Assembly (NCBI GenBank): GCA_013205335.1
Contig: JABMNB010000163.1
Location: 1-10,018, forward strand
DNA from: Rhodospirillales bacterium
Lineage (GTDB): Bacteria > Pseudomonadota > Alphaproteobacteria > Reyranellales > Reyranellaceae
Reading direction: 5' to 3'
Length of the DNA stretch: 10,018 nt
The stretch's first letter is position 1; every line of letters starts with the position of its first letter. The notes under the pieces are model-generated. The model was given only the letters and a program-made list of their open reading frames with translations, searched no databases and was not told the DNA's origin. Of the stretch, positions 5,703 to 10,018 are shown piece by piece. The position numbers and the translations under genes are program-made.

Positions 5703-7058
5703 TCATAGCGGAATTCGCACGACAACGCGCAAACCGCCGAGCGGCGAGGCGGCGAGCGCGACGTCACCGCCGTGGCTGCGCGCCACGTCGCGCGCGATGC
5801 TGAGGCCGAGGCCGACCCCGCCGGTTGCGGCATTGCGCGATTCGTCGAGGCGGAAGAAGGGCCGGAACACATCCTCGTATTTTTCGGGCGGGATGCCGGG
5901 CCCATCATCGTCGACCGCGATCTCGACCGAGGTGCGGCCCCGCACGGCCTCGATCCTGATCCGGCTGGCATAGCGCTGGGCATTGGACACGATGTTGGTC
6001 AGGCAGCGCTTGATGGCGATCGGCCGCAGTTCGACATTCATGTCGCCCTTCCAGGCGAGGTCGAGGCTGGCATTGCCGTGACGCGCGCCGGCCGCGACAT
6101 CCTCCATGATCTCGGACAGGTCGGACATCACCGGATCCTCGTCGCCTTCGCCGCGCGCGAAAGCCAGGTAGCCCTCGATCATGCGCTGCATGTCGTCGAC
6201 GTCGTCGGAAAGCTCGCGGGTTTCGGGCGAGTCCGGCAGCAGCGCCAGCGAAAGCTTCATTCGGGTGAGCGGCGTACGCAGGTCATGACTGACGCCGGCC
6301 AGCATCTCGGTGCGCTGCTGGATCGAGCGGCGCAGCCGGATGCGCATCGTGTGGAAGGCGGTGGCGGCGTTGCGCACCTCGCGCGTGCCGCCGGAGAAGG
6401 CGAAGTCGGGCACGTCGCGCCCCTTGCCGAGCGCGTCGGCCGCCACCCCGAGATGCTCGATCGGCACCAGTTCGCGGCGCATGAACCAGATGGCGAGGCC
6501 GAACAGAACGAGGGCAAGGCCGAGTTGCGCCAAGACGTAGGCGAAGCTCGAACCGAAGGTCAGTCGCACATGCGGCACCAGCACGTCCATGACATCGCCG
6601 TCCGAGAGCTGGATCTCGATCAGGAGCTGGCCACCGCCGATATTGTTGTCGAGGAAGAAGGGGCGCTTGAGGTCGGCATTGAGGGCGCCCTGGACCTCGC
6701 GCGCCACGATGTCGAAATATTCCGGCTCCTTGAAGGGCCGCACGATGCCCTTTCGGAACGACACGAACAGCAGCAGGTCCTGGGCGGAACGGCGCAGGAT
6801 CCAGTCACGGTGCTCGTCGTCGGGAAAGTCCGACCGCAGCGAGATCAGCAGGCGCAGGTCGCGCACCAGCAGGATGGCGAGGCGGTTGGTGACGTTGTCG
6901 CCGCGCTGGCTGTAGAACCACCAGGCCGATAGAGCCTGCAGCAGGAGCATCGGCACCACGATGATGATGAGCGCGCGCGCGAACAAGGTCTGCGGCGAAT
7001 GCTTGTCCGCCCATTGCGCGATGCGCTCGAAGGTGTCGCGGACGACACTCCACTTCAT
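5703..7058 (-). CDS. EnvZ-type sensor histidine kinase
   Basis: This 451-aa inner-membrane kinase pairs with the response regulator just upstream: its ATG overlaps that gene's TGA (ATGA, 4 bp). A first membrane helix lies at about residues 26-48 (FARALIIIVVPMLLLQALSAWW). A periplasmic sensor region of about 120 residues follows (50-170), then a second helix at about 172-193. A HAMP linker spans about 194-246. The dimerisation/H-box is AGVSHDLRTPLTRMKLSL with phospho-accepting H258. The ATPase core shows an N-box (NIVSNAQRYAS, N355/N359), G1 (DDDGPGIPPEKYEDVFRPFFRLD, 383-405) and G2 (GGVGLGLSIA, 413-422). All catalytic residues are present. The frame is open further upstream, but the overlap start gives the natural N-terminus. 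The signal is unknown, and true orthology to EnvZ is not claimed. Confidence 0.94.
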   Translation of the reverse strand: MKWSVVRDTFERIAQWADKHSPQTLFARALIIIVVPMLLLQALSAWWFYSQRGDNVTNRLAILLVRDLRLLISLRSDFPDDEHRDWILRRSAQDLLLFVSFRKGIVRPFKEPEYFDIVAREVQGALNADLKRPFFLDNNIGGGQLLIEIQLSDGDVMDVLVPHVRLTFGSSFAYVLAQLGLALVLFGLAIWFMRRELVPIEHLGVAADALGKGRDVPDFAFSGGTREVRNAATAFHTMRIRLRRSIQQRTEMLAGVSHDLRTPLTRMKLSLALLPDSPETRELSDDVDDMQRMIEGYLAFARGEGDEDPVMSDLSEIMEDVAAGARHGNASLDLAWKGDMNVELRPIAIKRCLTNIVSNAQRYASRIRIEAVRGRTSVEIAVDDDGPGIPPEKYEDVFRPFFRLDESRNAATGGVGLGLSIARDVARSHGGDVALAASPLGGLRVVVRIPL

Positions 7059-7759
7059 GCGTCGACCAGCCGGTAGCCTTGGCCGCGAACCGTGCGCAGA
7101 TAACGCGGGAATGACGGATCGGGTTCGATCTTGCGCCTGAGCCGCGTGACCTGGACGTCGATGGCGCGCTCGTTGACGGCGGCGCCGATGGTCCTGCACA
7201 GCGTCTCGCGGCTCAGCACTTCGCCGATGCGGCCGGTGAAGGCGCGCATCAGGGCGATCTCCGCGTCGGTCAGCGCCACGCGCTTGCCCTTGTCGGTGAG
7301 TTCGCCCAGTTCGAGGTCGAACTGCATGGGACCGAACGTCACTTGCCGCTGTGTCTCGGGCGCGGCGATGGCGGCGGGCGGCCGGCCACGGCGCAGCACG
7401 CTCTGGATGCGCAACAGCAGTTCACGAGGCTCGAAGGGCTTGCCGAGGTAGTCGTCGACGCCTTTCTCGAGACCGGCGATGCGGTCCTTGGTTTCGACCA
7501 TCGCGGTCAGCATCAGGATCGGCACGTCGTCGGTGCGGCGCAGGTCGGCCGCGAATTCGAGCCCGGTCTCGCCCGGCATCATGACGTCGAGCACGATCAG
7601 GTCGAAGTCGAGGGAGCCCAGCCTCTGGCGTGCTTCCGCCGCGCTGGCGGCGGTCGAGACGCGGAAATCGTTGCGCGACAGGAACGACTTCAGAAGTTCG
7701 CGCAGTCGCGTATCGTCGTCGACGACCAGGATGTGCGGCTTGTCGGTCGAGGCGTCCAT
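7055..7759 (-). CDS. OmpR-family response regulator
   Basis: This 234-aa two-domain regulator has a receiver with an acidic pocket D14-D16 (LVVDDD), phospho-acceptor D58 (IVLDVMMPGETG), T85 (LMLTAM) and K107 (YLGKPFEPREL). The C-terminal winged helix (about 135-234) includes LTDAEIALMRAF, RAIDVQVTRLRRKIEPDP and the closing YLRTVRGQGYRLVDA. Phosphorylation by the overlapping kinase is expected to promote dimerisation and DNA binding. The start at 7759 is 6 nt after the MarR-gene stop. No clear Shine-Dalgarno sequence precedes it, so translation may depend on coupling from the upstream gene. Target genes cannot be deduced; adjacent ilvE and the MarR/GST promoters are natural candidates to test. 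Confidence 0.95.
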   Translation of the reverse strand: MDASTDKPHILVVDDDTRLRELLKSFLSRNDFRVSTAASAAEARQRLGSLDFDLIVLDVMMPGETGLEFAADLRRTDDVPILMLTAMVETKDRIAGLEKGVDDYLGKPFEPRELLLRIQSVLRRGRPPAAIAAPETQRQVTFGPMQFDLELGELTDKGKRVALTDAEIALMRAFTGRIGEVLSRETLCRTIGAAVNERAIDVQVTRLRRKIEPDPSFPRYLRTVRGQGYRLVDA

Positions 7760-7765
7760 GAAGCG

Positions 7766-8263
7766 CTAGCGGCCGCTGCCGCGCAGTCTCTTGCCGACCA
7801 CCAGGCGCTCCGGCGGATCGAGCAGGCCGAGCAGGACCTTGCGGAAACCCTCGACCGCCTCGGCACCGGTCTCGCGATAGGCCCGGGCGAAGCGCTGGCT
7901 CTGGCGATCCGTCAGATCGCGCTCGAGTTCCGTGCCTTTGGGCGAGAGCCACAGCAGGCGTTCGCGGCGGTCGCGCGCGCCGCTCTTCTGCTCGACATAG
8001 CCCTGCTCGATCAGGTCCTTCAGCACACGGCTGATCGACTGCTTGGTTACCTTCAGGATCGACAGGAGGTGACCGACGGTCTGACCGGGATGGCGCCCGA
8101 TGAAATAGAGGGCGCGATGATGGGCGCGGCCGAGCTGGTAATGCCTGAGCTGCTGGTCGGATTCGAAGGTAAAGTCGCGATAGGCATAGAACATCAGCTC
8201 GATGCCCTGGCGCAGCTCTTCGTCGCGCAGGAAAAGGGGGTTGGCGGGGGCTCTGGATTCCAC
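7766..8263 (-). CDS. MarR-family winged-helix regulator
   Basis: With the start chosen here the protein is 165 aa, usual for MarR proteins. NPLFLRDEELRQGIELMFYAYRDF forms the N-terminal dimerisation helix. LGRAHHRALYFIGRHPGQTVGHLLSILKVTKQSISRVLKDLIEQGYVEQ is the helix-turn-helix, and RDRRERLLWLSPKG is the wing. GTG 8263 was chosen because AAAGGA (8273-8268) lies 4 nt upstream and it removes a poorly conserved 30-residue extension. The alternative ATG 8353 would leave only 11 nt between the MarR and GST start codons, too little for promoters; ATG 8332 is a third option. It is the first gene of the MarR-OmpR-EnvZ-ilvE run and diverges from the GST gene. MarR proteins often control their divergent neighbour in response to small aromatic or oxidising molecules; here that is inference. 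Confidence 0.9.
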   Translation of the reverse strand: MESRAPANPLFLRDEELRQGIELMFYAYRDFTFESDQQLRHYQLGRAHHRALYFIGRHPGQTVGHLLSILKVTKQSISRVLKDLIEQGYVEQKSGARDRRERLLWLSPKGTELERDLTDRQSQRFARAYRETGAEAVEGFRKVLLGLLDPPERLVVGKRLRGSGR

Positions 8264-8270
8264 GCGATCC

Positions 8271-8299
8271 TTTATAGTGCGGGCGGGCTGCGTTGACAC
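8271..8299 (-). promoter_or_regulatory. Candidate promoter of the MarR-led operon
   Basis: On the minus strand GTGTCA (8299-8294) and TATAAA (8276-8271) are 17 bp apart. The expected start of transcription would fall at about 8264, essentially on the GTG at 8263, implying a leaderless or very short-leader mRNA. That conflicts with use of the nearby AAAGGA as ribosome binding site, so one of the two signals is probably fortuitous. Confidence 0.35.
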
Positions 8300-8321
8300 C
8301 CCGCGCGAGGCGATGTTACCG
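8293..8321 (+). promoter_or_regulatory. Candidate promoter of the GST gene
   Basis: A perfect -35 TTGACA (8293-8298) is followed after 17 bp by a poor -10, TTACCG (8316-8321). It would start near 8328, leaving about 37 nt of leader. It overlaps the divergent MarR promoter candidate, so one bound regulator could act on both. Confidence 0.35.
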
Positions 8322-8364
8322 CGACCCTCCATCCTGAAACCTTCCGAAACCATCCGAGGGCGCC

Positions 8365-9006
8365 ATGCTGACCGTTCACCATCTCGGCGTGTCGCAATCC
8401 GAGCGGATCGTCTGGCTCTGCGAAGAACTCGGTCTGTCCTACGAACTGAAGGTCTATGACCGCGATGCCGTCACCCGGCTGGCGCCGCCGGACTACAAGG
8501 CGCTGCATCCGCTCGGCGCGGCGCCGGTCATCGAGGACGGCGGCGTCGTGCTGGCCGAGTCGGGCGCCATCGTCGATTATATCATCGCGAAGTATGGCAA
8601 AGGCAGGCTCGTGCTGGTGCCCGACCATCCCGACTTCGCGCAATTCCTCTACTGGTTTCACTTTGCCAACGGTACGCTTCAGCCGGCGACCGGCCGCAAC
8701 ATGATCCTGGGACGGCTCGATCTCGCGGCGGACAATCCCGTTCTCCGCGCGATGAAGGGCCGCCTCGATCTTGCGCTCGGCCTCCTGGAAACGCGGCTTG
8801 GTCAGGCGGATTACCTGGCCGGACCTGAGGTCACGACCGCCGACATAATGGCCGTCTTCACCCTGACCACGATGCGCTATTTCCTGCCCTACGACCTCGC
8901 ACCCTATCCCGCGATCCTCACCTATCTGCAGCGCATCGCCGCCCGCCCGGCCTACCAGCGGGCGATGCAGAAGGGCGACCCGGGAATGCCGCTCCTCCTG
9001 ACCTGA
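8365..9006 (+). CDS. Glutathione S-transferase family protein
   Basis: This 213-aa cytosolic protein has a thioredoxin-like N-terminal domain (about 1-80) and an all-helical C-terminal domain (about 88-205). LGVSQSERIVWLCEELGLSY (7-26) holds candidate catalytic serines S10/S12 at the usual place after the first strand. The cis-proline is P54 (AAPVIED), and ES at 65-66 (LAESGAIVDYI) is the usual glutathione gamma-glutamyl contact. TTADIM (157-162) is the N-capping box of the GST core. GAGGG lies 4 nt before the ATG. Family members conjugate or reduce electrophiles and peroxides with glutathione; the substrate is unknown and no subclass can be named safely. It diverges from the MarR gene, a common arrangement for detoxification genes. 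Confidence 0.93.
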   Translation: MLTVHHLGVSQSERIVWLCEELGLSYELKVYDRDAVTRLAPPDYKALHPLGAAPVIEDGGVVLAESGAIVDYIIAKYGKGRLVLVPDHPDFAQFLYWFHFANGTLQPATGRNMILGRLDLAADNPVLRAMKGRLDLALGLLETRLGQADYLAGPEVTTADIMAVFTLTTMRYFLPYDLAPYPAILTYLQRIAARPAYQRAMQKGDPGMPLLLT

Positions 9007-9137
9007 AATTCATGGGCGAATAACGCGCAGGGTCAGTGTAGTTGACAAGGTCAGTAGTATTGACCTATTTGAGTCAATAGTTGTTCTGGGGGTGGCCTCA
9101 GAGACCTATTTGGAATCAATCTAGAGAGGATATCGCA
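9007..9137. promoter_or_regulatory. Repeat-rich control region before the second aminotransferase gene
   Basis: These 131 bp are clearly more AT-rich than the surroundings and hold no credible gene. Two tandem inverted repeats have the form GGTCA-N7-TGAC(A/C) (9031-9047 and 9049-9065). CTATT-N6-AATAG lies at 9065-9080, and an imperfect direct repeat beginning GACCTATTTG occurs at 9062 and 9103. A perfect -35 TTGACA (9042-9047) is followed by only a weak -10 (TATTTG, 9066-9071, 18-bp spacer). AGAGGA (9125-9130) is the ribosome binding site for the ATG at 9138. No terminator for the GST gene is visible. Confidence 0.6.
9062..9120 (+). repeat. Imperfect direct repeat pair before the second BCAT gene
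   Basis: GACCTATTTGAGTCAAT (9062-9078) and GACCTATTTGGAATCAAT (9103-9120) share their first 10 bases and the closing TCAAT, 41 bp apart, close to four helical turns. They most likely mark two binding sites for the same protein. Confidence 0.6.
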
Positions 9138-10018
9138 ATGTCCTTAACCATGGATGACCGGGACGGCGTGATCTGGCTGGACGGCAAGCTGGTTCCGTGG
9201 CGCGACAGCCGCATGCACGTGCTCACCCACGCGCTGCACTACGGTTCGGCCGTCTTCGAGGGCGAGCGCATCTATGACGGCCGCGTCTTCCGTCTGTCCG
9301 CCCACAGCGCCCGCCTGATCCGCTCGGCCAACCTGCTCGATTACGACCTCCCCTGGTCACGCGAGGAGATCGACGAGGCGACCCGTGCCGTCGTGAAGGC
9401 CAACGACCTCACCGCCGGCTACATCCGCCCGATCGCCTGGCGCGGCTCTGAAGTGTTGGGCGTGTCGGCGATCGGCACGACGGTCCACCTCGCCATCGCC
9501 CCCTGGGCCCAGGAAGGCCGCCTCTCGGTGCAGGCGCGCGACGCCGGCATCAACGTGACCATGGCGAAATACCGCCGTCCCTCGCCCGAGACCGCGCCGG
9601 GCCATGCCAAGGTGGCAGGCCTCTACGTGATCTGCGGCATCGAGAAGGACCGCGCCCTGAAGGCCGGCTTCGACGATGCGCTGATGCTCGACTGGCAGGG
9701 CCGCATCGCCGAGACGACCGGCGCCAACATCTTCGTGGTGATCGACGGCAGGCTGGTCACGCCGACGCCGCACAACTTCCTCGATGGAATCACGCGCCGT
9801 GCGGTGATGGGCATGGCGCGGACGCGCGGCTGGACCGTCGAGGAGCGCGACGTGATGCCGGAGGAACTGGCCCAGGCGAGCGAAGTCTTTCTCTGCGGTA
9901 GCGCCGCCGAGATCGTGCCGGTCGGCTCGATCGACCAGCATCACTTCCAGGCGGGTCCCGTCGCCAAGACGCTGATGGCAGACTTCCAGAAGCTGGTGCG
10001 CGCGCCCGACAGCGAAGG
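9138..10018 (+). CDS. ilvE: Branched-chain amino acid aminotransferase, short (IlvE type I) form; partial at right edge
   Basis: The frame is open from ATG 9138 to the window end (293 codons plus 2 bases). Since this subgroup is usually about 290-310 aa, only the last few residues are missing. It is a fold-type IV PLP aminotransferase: HALHYGSAVFEGERIYDG (31-48) and VFRLSAHSARLIRSANLL are N-domain blocks. GYIRPIAWRG, GHAKVAGLYV with Schiff-base lysine K158, IAETTGANIFVV with E192 to the PLP nitrogen, FLDGITRRAV and LCGSAAEIVPV complete the active site. It is a distant paralogue of the 368-aa enzyme at 4533, not a recent duplicate, because length and motif wording differ. D-amino acid aminotransferase or aminodeoxychorismate lyase are related alternatives, but the YGSAVFEGER and NIF motifs favour BCAT. 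AGAGGA lies 7 nt before the ATG. Confidence 0.92.
   Translation, partial: MSLTMDDRDGVIWLDGKLVPWRDSRMHVLTHALHYGSAVFEGERIYDGRVFRLSAHSARLIRSANLLDYDLPWSREEIDEATRAVVKANDLTAGYIRPIAWRGSEVLGVSAIGTTVHLAIAPWAQEGRLSVQARDAGINVTMAKYRRPSPETAPGHAKVAGLYVICGIEKDRALKAGFDDALMLDWQGRIAETTGANIFVVIDGRLVTPTPHNFLDGITRRAVMGMARTRGWTVEERDVMPEELAQASEVFLCGSAAEIVPVGSIDQHHFQAGPVAKTLMADFQKLVRAPDSE

Noticed and set aside
4545..5708. A 387-codon open frame on the plus strand, antisense to ilvE
   Set aside because: Its translation is low-complexity Ala/Gly/Arg/Asp-rich with no family motif, while the opposite strand encodes an unmistakable aminotransferase. Long antisense frames are expected at this GC content.
5772..6932. A 386-codon open frame on the plus strand, antisense to the histidine kinase
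   Set aside because: It is a frame shadow of the kinase gene; it has no recognisable motif and no ribosome binding site worth noting.
7059..7199. N-terminal extension of the histidine kinase by 47 residues
   Set aside because: The extension is Arg-rich shadow sequence of the response regulator gene. The ATGA overlap start at 7058 gives a normal N-terminus followed by a membrane helix.
7343..8296. A 317-codon plus-strand frame antisense to the response regulator and MarR genes
   Set aside because: It spans two well-recognised genes on the other strand and has the same low-complexity composition as other shadows.
9012..9023. A tiny ATG GGC GAA TAA frame as a possible leader peptide for the second BCAT gene
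   Set aside because: It has three codons, no branched-chain codons, no ribosome binding site and no attenuator-like hairpin with a T-run downstream.
9031..9120. Insertion sequence end (IS21-like multiple terminal repeats)
   Set aside because: The repeat style is reminiscent, but there is no transposase remnant, target duplication or partner inverted end in the window. A control region is the simpler reading.

Overview
The window is dense, GC-rich bacterial chromosome with about twelve genes and gaps of at most about 130 bp. Gene content points to an alphaproteobacterium that stores polyhydroxyalkanoate: ubiK facing a crotonase-proC pair, a TetR/COQ9-like regulator, a Phasin_2 protein, csaA, and a MarR/OmpR/EnvZ-type regulator group next to a branched-chain aminotransferase. 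A Rhodospirillales or Reyranella-like host is a guess from memory, not shown by the sequence. No mobile element, tRNA, rRNA or CRISPR array was seen. All genes look intact apart from the two cut by the window ends.

Layout. Positions 1-1271 (minus strand) hold ubiK followed after 5 nt by a HyuA-type hydantoinase/oxoprolinase gene that runs off the left edge. Divergently from 1341, a plus-strand operon runs crotonase - proC - TetR-family regulator (4-nt gap, then a 4-bp ATGA overlap). A 129-bp control region then precedes a phasin gene that ends in a strong intrinsic terminator, followed by csaA. csaA converges tail to tail on a minus-strand block read from right to left: MarR regulator, OmpR-type response regulator, EnvZ-type histidine kinase (ATGA overlap), and a 368-aa branched-chain aminotransferase (ilvE) with its own candidate promoter. 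A glutathione S-transferase gene diverges from the MarR gene. After a repeat-rich 131-bp gap, a second and different branched-chain aminotransferase of the shorter E. coli IlvE-like type begins and runs off the right edge.

How the parts may fit together. The phasin control region holds three TGC-N3-GCA elements centred at 3522, 3552 and 3582, exactly 30 bp apart. The middle one lies between a good -35 (TTGACT) and a -10 (TAAATT), and the last lies just past the expected transcription start. This looks like a repressor array of the PhaR type. PhaR itself is not encoded here.

The MarR-OmpR-EnvZ-ilvE run suggests linked control of an envelope or stress response and branched-chain amino acid metabolism, but the signal and targets cannot be read from sequence. 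The gap before the second aminotransferase carries a ladder of GTCA/TGAC half-sites and an imperfect 17/18-bp direct repeat 41 bp apart. These look like operators for an unidentified regulator. No wholly new system is evident; the most unusual content is in these two control regions and in a crotonase that lacks one of the two classical catalytic glutamates.
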